Source of the DNA: Marinobacter qingdaonensis
GTDB taxonomy: Bacteria > Pseudomonadota > Gammaproteobacteria > Pseudomonadales > Oleiphilaceae
Reading direction: 5' to 3'
NCBI RefSeq assembly: GCF_034555935.1
Contig: NZ_JAYDCJ010000003.1
Coordinates: 806,001 to 870,000 of the forward strand
Length of the DNA stretch: 64,000 nucleotides
Below the pieces are notes generated by a model, which made no database searches, was not told the origin of the DNA, and saw only the letters and a program-made list of their open reading frames with translations. Position 1 is the first letter of the stretch; each line of letters begins with the position of its first letter. A program made the translations under genes and the position numbers. This document shows, piece by piece, positions 35,629-44,930 of this stretch.

Positions 35629-36191
35629 CCGCATCAAAGCACTCTCCCCACAGCCTGCGACACCACTTCCTGGTGGCGTCGCCCTACCTCGCCGACCCAC
35701 GCTTTCATGGCGCCGTCATCTACCTGTGTGAACACTCCGACGACGGCGCCCTGGGCTTGATGATCAATCAGCCCCTGGATATTCACCTGGGCGAGATTCT
35801 TGAGCAGCTCGACATGCACGGTGGCGAACTGGACCTGCCGGTCTACAGTGGCGGGCCGGTCGAGCCGGAGCGGGGCTTTGTCCTGCACCCACCTGGAACC
35901 AACTGGCAGAACACCGCCCGGGTTCACGATGAGGTGCTGCTGACCACCTCCCGGGATGTCCTGGCCGGCATCGGCAAGAACCAGGGGCCGGAGGAATTCC
36001 TGGTGGCCCTGGGCTATTCCGGCTGGAGCGAGGGTCAACTCGAGGAGGAGCTGGGCAGCAACTCCTGGCTGACCTGCCCGGCCTCCACCGACATCCTGTT
36101 CCGGACTCCCTGGGAGGACCGTTACCAGGCGGTGCTCAAGTTGATCGGCATTGACCTGAACCAGCTCAGCGAATCCATCGGCCATGCCTGA
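35625..36191 (+). CDS. yqgE: UPF0301 family protein YqgE
   Basis: A 188-residue member of the UPF0301/DUF179 (AlgH) family. The conserved parts FLVASPYLADPRFHGAVIYLCEH, GLMINQP and VYSGGPV are all present. The biochemical role is unknown; in Pseudomonas AlgH affects alginate regulation. It overlaps tonB by four bases and yqgF by eight, so it is cotranscribed with both. Confidence 0.92.
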   Translation: MTASKHSPHSLRHHFLVASPYLADPRFHGAVIYLCEHSDDGALGLMINQPLDIHLGEILEQLDMHGGELDLPVYSGGPVEPERGFVLHPPGTNWQNTARVHDEVLLTTSRDVLAGIGKNQGPEEFLVALGYSGWSEGQLEEELGSNSWLTCPASTDILFRTPWEDRYQAVLKLIGIDLNQLSESIGHA

Positions 36192-36627
36192 AGTGGGGAA
36201 TCGCCGGGTCCTGGCGTTTGATTTCGGCACCCGCAGGATCGGTGTGGCCAGCGGTCAGGAGCTGCTGGGTAGCGGTCAGCCGGTGGCCATGCTGCCCGCC
36301 CGGGACGGCATTCCCGACTGGCAGCAGCTGGCGCACCTGCTCGAGGAGTGGCGCCCGGACCTGGTGGTGGTGGGACTGCCACTGAACATGGACGACACCG
36401 AAAACGAGATGTGCGCCCGCGCCCGCAAGTTCGGCAAGCGTATCCACGGGCGCTTTCATCTGCCGGTCGAGATGGTGGATGAGCGGCTCACCAGCTTCGA
36501 GGCCAAGGGCGAGGTCATGGCGGCCGGTGGCAGCCGGGATTTTGGTCGTCACGGGGTCGACGACCGGGCCGCGGTGCTGATTCTGGAAACCTGGTTTGGC
36601 CTTCAGCGGGAGCGCGCCGGGGAATGA
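36184..36627 (+). CDS. yqgF: RuvX/YqgF family 16S rRNA pre-processing nuclease
   Basis: A 147-residue RNase H-fold protein. Catalytic acids are Asp14 ([12 protein letters not shown]), Glu near 101 (DERLTS) and Asp near 125 ([12 protein letters not shown]). The family was first called a putative Holliday junction resolvase; YqgF is now known to help mature the 16S rRNA 5' end. It overlaps yqgE and is followed 31 bases later by pyrR. Confidence 0.92.
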   Translation: MPEVGNRRVLAFDFGTRRIGVASGQELLGSGQPVAMLPARDGIPDWQQLAHLLEEWRPDLVVVGLPLNMDDTENEMCARARKFGKRIHGRFHLPVEMVDERLTSFEAKGEVMAAGGSRDFGRHGVDDRAAVLILETWFGLQRERAGE

Positions 36628-36658
36628 CCCGGGCGACCCACACAACAGCGAGGATGTA

Positions 36659-37168
36659 ATGACCGCATTGCTTGATATCGATCAGTTACTGACGGAACTG
36701 GAATCCGGATTGCGCGAGGTACTCGACGAGCGGGGCGTGAAGGCGCCGGTGCTGATCGGTATCCGCACCGGCGGGGTCTGGCTGGCGGACGCCCTGAGCA
36801 AGCGTCTGGGCCTGGATGAGCCGTTCGGCGAACTGGACATTTCCTTCTACCGCGACGACTTCAGTCGCATCGGCCTGAACCCCCGGGTCAAACCCTCGAG
36901 CCTGCCCTTCGACACCGAGGGTCGGGACATTATCCTGATCGACGACGTCATCATGAGTGGCCGGACCATTCGCGCCGCGATGAACGAAATTTTCGATTAT
37001 GGCCGCCCAGCCAGTATCATACTGGCCACCCTGATTGATCTGGGGGCCCGGGAGCTGCCCATCCAACCCGACGTAGTCGGCCGCACGCTGGCGCTGGAAT
37101 CCCACCAGCGGGTCAAGCTGCGCGGGCCGGACCCCTTGCACATTGAGCTCCAGGAAGCCGGGCGCTGA
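36659..37168 (+). CDS. pyrR: PyrR-type bifunctional regulator/uracil phosphoribosyltransferase
   Basis: A 169-residue phosphoribosyltransferase-fold protein with the PRPP-binding motif [17 protein letters not shown]. In Gram-positives PyrR binds pyr mRNA; in Pseudomonas-like bacteria it lies before pyrB and its regulatory role is uncertain. The ATG at 36659 is preceded by GAGGATG; a longer frame overlapping yqgF is unlikely. pyrB follows after 53 bases. Confidence 0.92.
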   Translation: MTALLDIDQLLTELESGLREVLDERGVKAPVLIGIRTGGVWLADALSKRLGLDEPFGELDISFYRDDFSRIGLNPRVKPSSLPFDTEGRDIILIDDVIMSGRTIRAAMNEIFDYGRPASIILATLIDLGARELPIQPDVVGRTLALESHQRVKLRGPDPLHIELQEAGR

Positions 37169-37221
37169 GCCGGCAGGATCTTACCGGCGTCCAACACTCC
37201 AGAACCGCACACAGGCGACTC

Positions 37222-38235
37222 ATGACCGCACACGACTCCTCCCCGCACCACTTGCAGCTGACCCGGGAGGGTCAGTTGCGGCATTTTCTGACCCTCGATG
37301 GCCTCGACCGCGATCTGCTGACCGACATCCTCGACACCGCCGACTCGTTCATCGAAGTGGGCGAGCGCACCATCAAGAAGGTGCCGCTGCTGCGCGGCCG
37401 GACGGTGGTCAACCTGTTTTTCGAGTCCAGCACCCGCACCCGCAGCACCTTCGAGCTGGCGGCCAAGCGGCTGTCCGCCGACGTGCTGAACCTGGACATC
37501 AGCACCTCCGCCACCTCCAAGGGTGAATCCCTGTCGGATACCCTGCTGAACCTCGAGGCCATGGCCAGCGACATGTTCGTGGTCCGGCATTCCCAGAGCG
37601 GCGCGCCCCACTTCATCGCCGAGAGCGTGACCCCCGGGGTGGCGATCATCAACGCCGGCGACGGCCGCCATGCCCACCCGACCCAGGCCATGCTGGACAT
37701 GCTCACCATCCGCCAGCATAAGGGCCGTTTTGAGGGCCTGAAGGTGGCGATTGTCGGCGACGTGCTGCACTCGCGCGTGGCCCGGTCCCAGATCCGGGCG
37801 CTGAACGTGCTTGGCGCCGAGGAAGTGCGGGTGATTGCGCCGGGTACGCTGCTGCCCAAGGACGTGGAGAGCCTGGGCTGCACCGTGGAGTACGACATGG
37901 CCAGGGGCATGAAGGATCTGGACGTGGTGATCATGCTGCGCCTGCAGAAAGAGCGGATGGAAGGGGCGCTGCTGCCGAGCGAGCGGGAATTCTACCGGCT
38001 CTACGGCCTGAATCAGGACAAGCTGGCGCTGGCCCAGCCCGACTGCATCGTGATGCACCCGGGCCCGATCAACCGCGGGGTCGAGATCGAGTCGGCGGTG
38101 GCGGACGGGCCCCAGTCGGTGATCCTGAATCAGGTCACCAACGGCATCGCCATCCGCATGGCGGTGATGTCCATGGCCATGGGCGGTCAACTCGCCGAGC
38201 GTCAACAGAAACTGAGTCAGGGAGCCCAGGCATGA
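37222..38235 (+). CDS. pyrB: Aspartate carbamoyltransferase catalytic chain
   Basis: A 337-residue enzyme of pyrimidine synthesis joining carbamoyl phosphate and aspartate. The carbamoyl-phosphate loop [18 protein letters not shown] and the later [16 protein letters not shown] are present, as is [12 protein letters not shown]. It overlaps the pyrC' gene by four bases. In Pseudomonas, PyrB assembles with the inactive PyrC' into a dodecamer, and no pyrI-type regulatory chain is expected. Confidence 0.96.
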   Translation: MTAHDSSPHHLQLTREGQLRHFLTLDGLDRDLLTDILDTADSFIEVGERTIKKVPLLRGRTVVNLFFESSTRTRSTFELAAKRLSADVLNLDISTSATSKGESLSDTLLNLEAMASDMFVVRHSQSGAPHFIAESVTPGVAIINAGDGRHAHPTQAMLDMLTIRQHKGRFEGLKVAIVGDVLHSRVARSQIRALNVLGAEEVRVIAPGTLLPKDVESLGCTVEYDMARGMKDLDVVIMLRLQKERMEGALLPSEREFYRLYGLNQDKLALAQPDCIVMHPGPINRGVEIESAVADGPQSVILNQVTNGIAIRMAVMSMAMGGQLAERQQKLSQGAQA

Positions 38236-39539
38236 GCGAAGCAGAGACCACAAACGGCGCCAGCCTGAAAATCCTGGGTGGCCAGTTGCTCGATGGCGAC
38301 GGCCAGAGCGTCGACAACCTGGCGCTGCTGATTCGCGACGGTCGCATCGCGGCCACCGGCAAGGCGGCGCAGCAGGCCGAGGCCGATCGCACCTGGTCCG
38401 CCGAAGGCAGTCTGATCACGCCCGGTTTCGTCGACCTGCACTGCAACCTGCGCGAGCCGGGCAACGGCCAGAAGGGCAACATCGCCTCGGAAACCCGGGC
38501 GGCGGCCCACGGCGGCTTCACCACCGTCTGTGCCTCACCGGAAACCTCGCCGGTGAACGACTCCGGCGCGGTGACCCATCTGATCCGGGACGTGGCGGCC
38601 ACCCGCTCCCCCATCCATGTGCTGCCGGTGGGTGCCATAACCCGCGGCCTGGAAGGGGACCTGCTCAGTGACATGGCCGGCCTGGCCGCGGCCGGCTGCG
38701 TGGCCGTCGGTAATGGCGCCCGGGGTGTGCGCAATGCCCGGATCCTGCGCCGGTGCATGGCCTACGCCCAGACCTTTGGCCTGACCGTGATGTTCAGCCC
38801 GGAGAATCAGGCCCTGGCGGCCGACGGCTACGCCCACGATGGCCTGGTGACGTCCCGGCTTGGCCTGCTGGGCATTCCCGAGGTGGCGGAAACCACCGCG
38901 GTGATGGAGATGCTGCTGCTGGCGGAAGAGACCGGGGTGCGCCTGCATCTGAGCCAGCTCTCTTGCGCCCGCAGTGTCGAGATGCTGGCCGACGCCCGGA
39001 GTCGCGGCATTGCCGTGACGGCGGACGTCGCCATGCACCAGCTGCTCTTTACCGAGGACGCCCTGGCCGGATTCGACAGCCGTTTCCACGTCCGTCCGCC
39101 GCTGCGCAGCGAGCGCGACCGGCAGGCGCTGCTGGCCGGTGTCCGTGACGGCGTCATCGACGCCATCGTCAGCCAGCACCAACCCCATGACTCGGCGGCC
39201 AAACAGGCGCCACTGGCGGCCACGGAACCGGGGTTGTCGACCGTCGAGACGGTGCTGTCCCTGGGGCTGGAGCTGGTTCGCCGCGCCGAGCTGAGCCTGC
39301 CGGTGCTGGTGCGTGCCCTGACCGCGGGGCCGGCGTCGGTGCTGGCGCGCCGGGCGAGCCTGGCGGAAGGCGAAGTGGCCGATCTGTGCGTGTTCGACCC
39401 CAATCAGTCCTGGGTCCCGGGCGACGACACCCTGGTGTCCGTGGGACGTCACGCCCCGATCACCGGCCGGGCCCTGCCGGGCGTGGTTCAACTGACCCTC
39501 GCCGCGGGCAAGGTTGCCTGGCAGCAGCCGGCGCGCTGA
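38232..39539 (+). CDS. pyrC': Non-catalytic dihydroorotase-like PyrC'
   Basis: A 435-residue amidohydrolase-fold protein. The metal motif normally written DxHxHxR is DLHCNLR here (His70, Asn72, Arg74), so the second metal-binding His is Asn. Later metal histidines are also not clear. This fits PyrC', the inactive dihydroorotase homologue that stabilises PyrB in Pseudomonas; a working dihydroorotase should be elsewhere in the genome. Its start overlaps the pyrB stop (ATGA). Confidence 0.88.
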   Translation: MSEAETTNGASLKILGGQLLDGDGQSVDNLALLIRDGRIAATGKAAQQAEADRTWSAEGSLITPGFVDLHCNLREPGNGQKGNIASETRAAAHGGFTTVCASPETSPVNDSGAVTHLIRDVAATRSPIHVLPVGAITRGLEGDLLSDMAGLAAAGCVAVGNGARGVRNARILRRCMAYAQTFGLTVMFSPENQALAADGYAHDGLVTSRLGLLGIPEVAETTAVMEMLLLAEETGVRLHLSQLSCARSVEMLADARSRGIAVTADVAMHQLLFTEDALAGFDSRFHVRPPLRSERDRQALLAGVRDGVIDAIVSQHQPHDSAAKQAPLAATEPGLSTVETVLSLGLELVRRAELSLPVLVRALTAGPASVLARRASLAEGEVADLCVFDPNQSWVPGDDTLVSVGRHAPITGRALPGVVQLTLAAGKVAWQQPAR

Positions 39540-39747
39540 CCGCGGGCCCCGGAAAATGCGGCAGAGGTGGCCTCGCCTCTGTCGACGCCATCACAGAATC
39601 CTGTCCTTTTGCTGAAAAGCCCTTGCTGACCGCCACCTGTGCCAACGTATTCTTACCGGTGCCGGCCTAACGTCGGTCAAGGAAAGCGGGGTTATCGGTG
39701 CCAACGGACGGGCCGGAACCCGACAACAATAAGGCAGGAGTCATCCC

Positions 39748-40767
39748 GTGAAATCAGTACACTTCCCGCGTCGGGTCGCCGTGGCGGCCGCCCTGTGCGC
39801 CAGTCTATGGTTGCCCGCCCTGGGCCAGGCCCAGACCCAAGCCCTGGAACGCAGTTTCTGCGTTTTTGATCCGGTCGGTGCCAACGGTCCGCTGTTCGCC
39901 ATCACCAAGACCTTCCAGCCGGTGGCCCTGAAGCAGGGCATCAAGCTGAACCTGCGCGCCTACACCGACGAAAAAGTGGCCGCCGAGGACTTCAAGGCCG
40001 GGCAGTGTGACGCGGTGCTGCTCACCGGTACCCGGGCCCGGGAGTTCAACAAGTTCACCGGCAGTCTCGAGGCCATGGGCGCGGTCCCGGGCGAGGCGGA
40101 AATGCGCCTGCTGTACAACACCCTGAGTCAGCCCAAGGCCCGGCCCTTCCTGATTGATGGCCCCTACGAAGTGGCGGGCGTGTTCCCCGGCGGCGCCATC
40201 TACCTGCACACCCGGGACCGCAGCATCGATTCGGTGGAGAAGCTGCAGGGCAAGCGCATTGCCACCCTGGACTACGACCAAGCCTCGGTGCGCATGGTGC
40301 GTCATGTCGGCGCCTCGGTCGTGGGTGCCAACTCGGCCAACTTCGCGGGCAAGTTCAACAACGGCAGTGTCGATCTGGCCTACGCGCCTGCGGTGGCCTA
40401 CACCCCGCTGGAGCTGTACAAGGGCGTTGAGCCCGACGGTGCGGTGGTCAAGTATGCCTTGGGCTACATGAACTTCCAGGTGATCATCCGGCGCGACCGG
40501 TTCCCGGACGCCGCCGGCCAGATGGTGCGGGACGAGTCGATCAAGCGCATCGACCAGGCCTACGAGATCATTGCCCAGGCGGAAGCGGAAATTCCCAAGC
40601 AGGTCTGGATGACCCTGCCGCAAGAGGACACCGCCGAATACGACAAGATGCTGCGCAAGGTGCGGCTGTCGCTGTTGGATGATGGGGTCTTCGATGAGCG
40701 GGCGATCAAGCTGATGAAGGCGATTCGCTGTCGGGTCGATGGCACCCGGTCGGAGTGTGCGTCCTGA
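39748..40767 (+). CDS. Periplasmic solute-binding protein of a TRAP-like system
   Basis: A 339-residue exported protein with a signal peptide cut near residue 28 (ALGQAQ). The fold resembles periplasmic binding proteins, with RSFCVFDPVGANGPLF, the GGAIYLHTRD region and TLDYDQASVRMVR. It seems closest to the AdeT1/2-type family of putative TRAP-associated binding proteins. It is separated from the permease by an opposite HU gene and the lipoprotein gene, which together suggest one uptake system. The substrate is unknown. A clear GGAG-type site precedes the ATG. Confidence 0.72.
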   Translation: MKSVHFPRRVAVAAALCASLWLPALGQAQTQALERSFCVFDPVGANGPLFAITKTFQPVALKQGIKLNLRAYTDEKVAAEDFKAGQCDAVLLTGTRAREFNKFTGSLEAMGAVPGEAEMRLLYNTLSQPKARPFLIDGPYEVAGVFPGGAIYLHTRDRSIDSVEKLQGKRIATLDYDQASVRMVRHVGASVVGANSANFAGKFNNGSVDLAYAPAVAYTPLELYKGVEPDGAVVKYALGYMNFQVIIRRDRFPDAAGQMVRDESIKRIDQAYEIIAQAEAEIPKQVWMTLPQEDTAEYDKMLRKVRLSLLDDGVFDERAIKLMKAIRCRVDGTRSECAS

Positions 40768-40806
40768 GGTGAGTCGGTGACGGGGCCCGGGCGGGCCCCG
40801 GCGGGC

Positions 40807-41079
40807 TCAGCCGATCTGATCCTTGAGTGCCTTGCCGGCCTTGAAGCCGATGGTTTTACTGGCCGGAATGCGGATGGTTGCGCCGGTTTGCGGGTTACGG
40901 CCGTCGCGGGCGTCCCGGGACCGGATGTTGAAGGTACCGAAGCCGATCAGGGTGGTGTCCTCGCCCCGGGCGGCGGCGGCCGACACCTGATCGGTAAAGG
41001 CGGTAATCACCTCGCTGGCCTTCTCGCGGGTCAGTCCGGTTTGATCGGCAATTGCCGCAGCAAGTTCGGGTTTGCGCAT
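40807..41079 (-). CDS. HU-family DNA-binding protein
   Basis: A 90-residue histone-like protein with the HU signature GFGTFNIRSRDARDGRNPQTGATIRIPAS and the flexible arm in that segment. It bends DNA and compacts the nucleoid. A strong AAGGAG site lies before the ATG, and a near-consensus promoter lies at 41147-41175. It is convergent with the solute-binding gene upstream in coordinates. Confidence 0.95.
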   Translation of the reverse strand: MRKPELAAAIADQTGLTREKASEVITAFTDQVSAAAARGEDTTLIGFGTFNIRSRDARDGRNPQTGATIRIPASKTIGFKAGKALKDQIG

Positions 41080-41146
41080 TGAGTACTCCTTTTATTATTC
41101 CTGTTATCAGTCTGGCCGCAGGCCCGAAGGCTGACGGTTGATTCCA

Positions 41147-41175
41147 TCTATAGTGGGTTGGCGGCCAATGTGCAA
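41147..41175 (-). promoter_or_regulatory. Promoter of the HU gene
   Basis: On the minus strand, TTGCAC (41175-41170), a 17-base spacer and TATAGA (41152-41147), about 70 bases upstream of the HU start. Both boxes and the spacing fit sigma70 well. This is one of the clearest promoters in the window. Confidence 0.65.
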
Positions 41176-41310
41176 ACCCGAGCGCCGGCGGGGCCTGCCG
41201 CCGGTGGCGCCAATTGCGGCGTCGGTCTCATAAAAACAGGTGCTTGTACGCCATAATGCCCGTCTGGTTACGGTCTGTAACAGAACAAAAATGCCAAAGG
41301 TGACGCAGCT

Positions 41311-42378
41311 ATGAGCCATTCTTTCTCTTCCTACCTGACCACGTCCCCGGTCCGTTGGTCCCGGCTGAAAGGCGCGGTGGTGGCGCTGGCGGCCGCGTCC
41401 GTGCTCAGTGGCTGCGGCGCGGTCAATAACATGATCTACAAGACCACCGGCGACGTCATGCAGGGCTTCTCCCGGGATCACACCGTGCCTTACCTGATGG
41501 CCAGCAACGATCTGGCCATGGGCTGTTCCATGAGCGAGGCCACCGCGCCGCTGCTGATGTCCTTTGGCCGGGTCACCACCGAGCCGGACCAGTTGGCGGT
41601 CATGCTGTACCTCTCTGCCGGCGGCTGCGCCGAGGAGCAGGCCCGGGAATTCGAGCTGGACGCGCTGGCGGCCATGAACGCCATGAACGCCAACGCCGCC
41701 GAAGACGCCATGATTCGCCAGAAGCGGGCCTACGTCCTGGCCTCCGAGCGTTACTTCAAGGGCTGGCAGCACCACGAGGCCCACTACGGCGAGGCCGGCA
41801 CCGGAGAGTGTCCGGATTTCTCCAACGACCTGGACGAGTTCATGTACCTGGCCGGCCTGTTGTCGGGACTGCAGGCCCTGAACGCCCAGATCCAGTCCAC
41901 GTCGTCCATCGGCGTGCCGGCCAACATTGGTTCGGTGGTCGCCCGCGCCTCCGGTTGTCTGGAAAACGACAAGTGGTGGGGCGCCCCCATGGCCCTGCGT
42001 GCCACGGTCTGGGCCATGATTCCGGGCGCCGAGCCCGAGGGTGAGGACGCCTTCGAACGACTGAACATGGCCGACGAGCAGGGTGAAGCGGCCGGGGTTC
42101 GGCTGCCGCACGTGTTTCACGCCATTGCCGCCAGCAACAAGGGCGACCAGGCGCTGCTGAAGGACGTGATCCGGGAGCACGCCGAGTCCCTGGAGCAGAC
42201 CCCGGCCAACCCCGACTGGCGCTTCGTCGATGCCATGGCCACCAACATGATCGTCGCGCTGTCCGACCGGCTCTGGGTTGAACACACCGGCCACCGTACG
42301 CCCCTGGGCCAGCTCGGCACCTTTTGGGACGACCCGCGGGAAGAAGTAGAAACCATGAACCTGGATGACCTGTTGTAA
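41311..42378 (+). CDS. Lipoprotein, probable TAtT-type partner of a TRAP transporter
   Basis: A 355-residue predicted lipoprotein: signal segment and lipobox LSGC (Cys35). The mature part is mostly helical, with repeated short helices and several Cys, resembling the TRAP-associated T component (TatT) of spirochaete and proteobacterial systems. It sits six bases before the large permease gene, on the same strand. An AAAGGTGA site precedes the ATG. Family assignment is tentative, but the link to the permease is strong from gene order. Confidence 0.65.
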   Translation: MSHSFSSYLTTSPVRWSRLKGAVVALAAASVLSGCGAVNNMIYKTTGDVMQGFSRDHTVPYLMASNDLAMGCSMSEATAPLLMSFGRVTTEPDQLAVMLYLSAGGCAEEQAREFELDALAAMNAMNANAAEDAMIRQKRAYVLASERYFKGWQHHEAHYGEAGTGECPDFSNDLDEFMYLAGLLSGLQALNAQIQSTSSIGVPANIGSVVARASGCLENDKWWGAPMALRATVWAMIPGAEPEGEDAFERLNMADEQGEAAGVRLPHVFHAIAASNKGDQALLKDVIREHAESLEQTPANPDWRFVDAMATNMIVALSDRLWVEHTGHRTPLGQLGTFWDDPREEVETMNLDDLL

Positions 42379-42384
42379 CCCGCC

Positions 42385-44466
42385 ATGTCCGAGAATCTAA
42401 CGCTTTCCAGGGTCAGCTTCCGCCGCAGCGGGCTCGAGTGGTTTTCCTCCCTGCCGGCGTGCCTGCTGTTGCTGTCGGTGGTGCTGTTTTCCACCAGCAG
42501 CGACATCCACAACCAAATGCTCAAGGGCGGGGAGCACCTGTGGAGTGGCTATTACAAGCTGCGCATGGACCCGGTGGCGCCCACCTGCAATCCCAACCGG
42601 GACGTGGATGCCGCGGTGGCCGCCGAGTTGGCGCAAACCCCGGCGGAGGACGACCCGATGGCGGCCCTGCTCGGCGCCGAGGAGAAGGACCCGGCCGAGG
42701 TCCGCGTCGCCATCGAACGGGCCCTGGCCGACTGTCGCCAGGCCTTCCAGAGTTACGACCAGATCCAGGACCAGCTGACCCCGGGGGTCAAAGCCTACCG
42801 CGCGGTCGAGCTGTTCGTCGCCGACCTGATTGCCTTCGGGCTCTCGTCCCAGCGCTACATCCTGATTATTTTGGTGATGCTGTGCGCGGTCACGGCAACC
42901 CTGACCCGGCACCACATCGCCATGCGGGCCATGGAAACCCGTCTGGACTACACCGTCTCCCACACCCTGCAGACCATCGCCAACGCCATGCTGCTGGGCT
43001 CCAGTGTCATCTTCCGCCAATCCACCCTCGGCTCCGAGACCTCGGTCTCGTCCGAGGAGCTGCTGCTGCACAACTTCTGGATTACCGGTTTCGCCTGCCT
43101 GACCCTGGCCAGCCTGTACCGGCTGCTGCGGGTGCCCGAGGACCTGGCCGCCGGTGGCAACCTCAACAAGGCGTTTCTGGCGGTGCCCCTGTACACCGTG
43201 ATGTGCCTGATTTCCGGCACCTACTTCGGGCTCATCGGTCACGCCTCCGGCATTGGCATCTACCTGGGCAAGATGATGGAACTGTCGGACATGTTCCTGA
43301 ACGTCGCCCTGTACGTCTGGGTCGGCATGATGCTGAAGCAGACGCGGCTGGCCACCCTGGTGTTCAATGTGTTCCGGCCCTGGCGCATGCCGCCGGAACT
43401 GCTGGCGGTGGTGGCGGTGCTGGTGGCCGCCATCCCCACCGCCTACACCGGGGCTTCCGGCATCTTCGTGATCGCCGCCGGCGCCGTCATCTACAACGAG
43501 CTGCGGGCCGCGGGCGCCCGTCGCCAGCTGGCGCTGGCGGCCACCGCCATGTCCGGCTCCATGGGCGTGGTGCTGCGGCCGTGCCTGCTGGTGGTGGTGA
43601 TCGCCTACCTGAACCGTGAGGTGACCACGGACGAACTGTTCGGCTGGGGCATCTGGGTGTTCGTGCTGACGGCCACCCTGTTCACGCTGGTGGCCCTGAC
43701 GGTCAATCGGCAAAGCCGGTTCGAGCTGGCGCCCGCCTCCGTCGCCACGCCTGCCATGGTTCAGGCCCTGAAGCCGCTGCTGCCCTACGTGCTGGTGATC
43801 GCGGGCGTGGTGCTGCTGTACCGCTATGCGCTGGATGTCGGCATGGACGAGTTCTCCGCGCCGCGCCTGCTGCCGGTGATCCTGCTGGCGATTCTCGGTT
43901 ACGAGCACCTGTGCCTGAAGACCGGCGGGCAGGCCGATGATGCGGATAGCCACCCGGGCTTGGAGCGGAGCCTGCGCGGTGCCACCAACGACACCACCGC
44001 GGAAATCGGCGCCTTGCTGTTGCTGCTGGGCCTGTCGGTCAGCATTGGCGGCGTGATCGAGCGCTCCCACATCATGCAGAGTTTTCCACAGGCCTTTGAC
44101 AGCGCCTGGTCGGCGATGGCGTTGATGGTGGTGATTCTGGTGGTCCTGGGCATGATCATGGACGCCTTCGGTGCCGTGATCCTGGTGACCGCGACGGTCG
44201 CCACCATCGCCTACGCCAGTGGCATTCACCCGGTGCATTTCTGGATGGTCACCCTGGTGGCCTTCGAGTTGGGCTATCTCAGCCCGCCGGTGGCCCTGAA
44301 CCATCTGCTGACCCGTCAGGTCGTGGGTGAGGCGGAAGTGACCGCGGCCCAGCAGGAATCCGGAACCTTCTACCAGCGCCATGAGCGCATCATCATGCCG
44401 CTGATCGCTATGGGCATTGCCCTGGTCCTGGTGGCGTTCGTGCCCCTGGCGTTCTACGCCACCTAG
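42385..44466 (+). CDS. TRAP transporter large permease with fused N-terminal domain
   Basis: A 693-residue membrane protein with about 14 or more helices. The C-terminal half has DctM-type features, such as AAIPTAYTGASGIFVIAAG and LGMIMDAFGAVILVTATVA. The N-terminal half has a first helix, then a charged periplasmic stretch (about 50-130) with two Cys near 69 and 114, and several further helices that may replace a separate small Q subunit. It probably imports an organic acid or other small metabolite with the binding protein and lipoprotein nearby; the substrate is not visible. Confidence 0.82.
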   Translation: MSENLTLSRVSFRRSGLEWFSSLPACLLLLSVVLFSTSSDIHNQMLKGGEHLWSGYYKLRMDPVAPTCNPNRDVDAAVAAELAQTPAEDDPMAALLGAEEKDPAEVRVAIERALADCRQAFQSYDQIQDQLTPGVKAYRAVELFVADLIAFGLSSQRYILIILVMLCAVTATLTRHHIAMRAMETRLDYTVSHTLQTIANAMLLGSSVIFRQSTLGSETSVSSEELLLHNFWITGFACLTLASLYRLLRVPEDLAAGGNLNKAFLAVPLYTVMCLISGTYFGLIGHASGIGIYLGKMMELSDMFLNVALYVWVGMMLKQTRLATLVFNVFRPWRMPPELLAVVAVLVAAIPTAYTGASGIFVIAAGAVIYNELRAAGARRQLALAATAMSGSMGVVLRPCLLVVVIAYLNREVTTDELFGWGIWVFVLTATLFTLVALTVNRQSRFELAPASVATPAMVQALKPLLPYVLVIAGVVLLYRYALDVGMDEFSAPRLLPVILLAILGYEHLCLKTGGQADDADSHPGLERSLRGATNDTTAEIGALLLLLGLSVSIGGVIERSHIMQSFPQAFDSAWSAMALMVVILVVLGMIMDAFGAVILVTATVATIAYASGIHPVHFWMVTLVAFELGYLSPPVALNHLLTRQVVGEAEVTAAQQESGTFYQRHERIIMPLIAMGIALVLVAFVPLAFYAT

Positions 44467-44504
44467 GCCATCTAGGCCAACACCAGAACTGGCCTAGCCA
44501 ACCT

Positions 44505-44538
44505 AAAACGCCCGAAGCGTCAGCCTCGGGCGTTTTTC
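44505..44538 (+). terminator. Rho-independent terminator after the TRAP permease
   Basis: Stem AACGCCCGA/TCGGGCGTT (around 44507-44534) with a ten-base loop and a run of Ts. A separate inverted repeat, CTAGGCCA/TGGCCTAG, lies just before it. Ends the rightward permease transcript. Confidence 0.85.
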
Positions 44539-44572
44539 GTGGCACTGCTAATGGGGCTTGCAGAAGGAGGCA

Positions 44573-44857
44573 TCAGTCGCCGCGCTTGCCCCACAGCCGG
44601 GACACCGCCGCATCGGTTCCCAGCATGCCGACAACCAGCGACAGCCCGCCAATGACAGAGAACACCAGGATCGGGATCAGCGCACCGGGCTCACCGGTGT
44701 ACACCAGGGCACCCAGGGAGACGCTGGCCAGCACAAGAAACAGGAGTCCGACCACGTTCAGGACGGTTCGGTGGGACGCCCGGTAATGCGGGCTGGGTTC
44801 GCCCGCTTCCAGCGGGTTCAGAATGGGCGAGAACAGTTTGCGCAGTGCCTGTTTCAT
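44573..44857 (-). CDS. Small two-helix membrane protein, unknown
   Basis: A 94-residue protein with two hydrophobic helices (about 32-53 and 60-82) separated by a short loop and a basic C-terminus. No conserved domain recognised. The start at 44857 gives a normal cytoplasmic N-terminus; a longer frame to 45004 overlaps the pckA terminator and end and is unlikely. It lies downstream of pckA on the same strand but after a terminator, so it may have its own promoter. Confidence 0.65.
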   Translation of the reverse strand: MKQALRKLFSPILNPLEAGEPSPHYRASHRTVLNVVGLLFLVLASVSLGALVYTGEPGALIPILVFSVIGGLSLVVGMLGTDAAVSRLWGKRGD

Positions 44858-44886
44858 GGAGCAGTCCTGATGCGGGGCCTGGACAC

Positions 44887-44923
44887 AAAAAAAGCGCCGT
44901 GCCGGAGCAGGACGCTTTCTTGT
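44887..44923 (-). terminator. Rho-independent terminator of pckA
   Basis: On the minus strand, just after the pckA stop codon, an AAAGCG...CGCTTT stem is followed by a run of seven Ts. It should end pckA transcription before the small membrane protein gene. Confidence 0.75.
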
Positions 44924-44930
44924 CACTGGC

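Noticed and set aside
38232..39539. Reading the gene as an active dihydroorotase
   Set aside because: A key metal ligand is Asn instead of His, and the gene order is that of non-catalytic pyrC'.
42397..44382. 661-codon frame antisense to the TRAP permease
   Set aside because: The plus-strand frame has consistent membrane helices and DctM-type motifs; the antisense product is His/Gln/Gly-rich without features.
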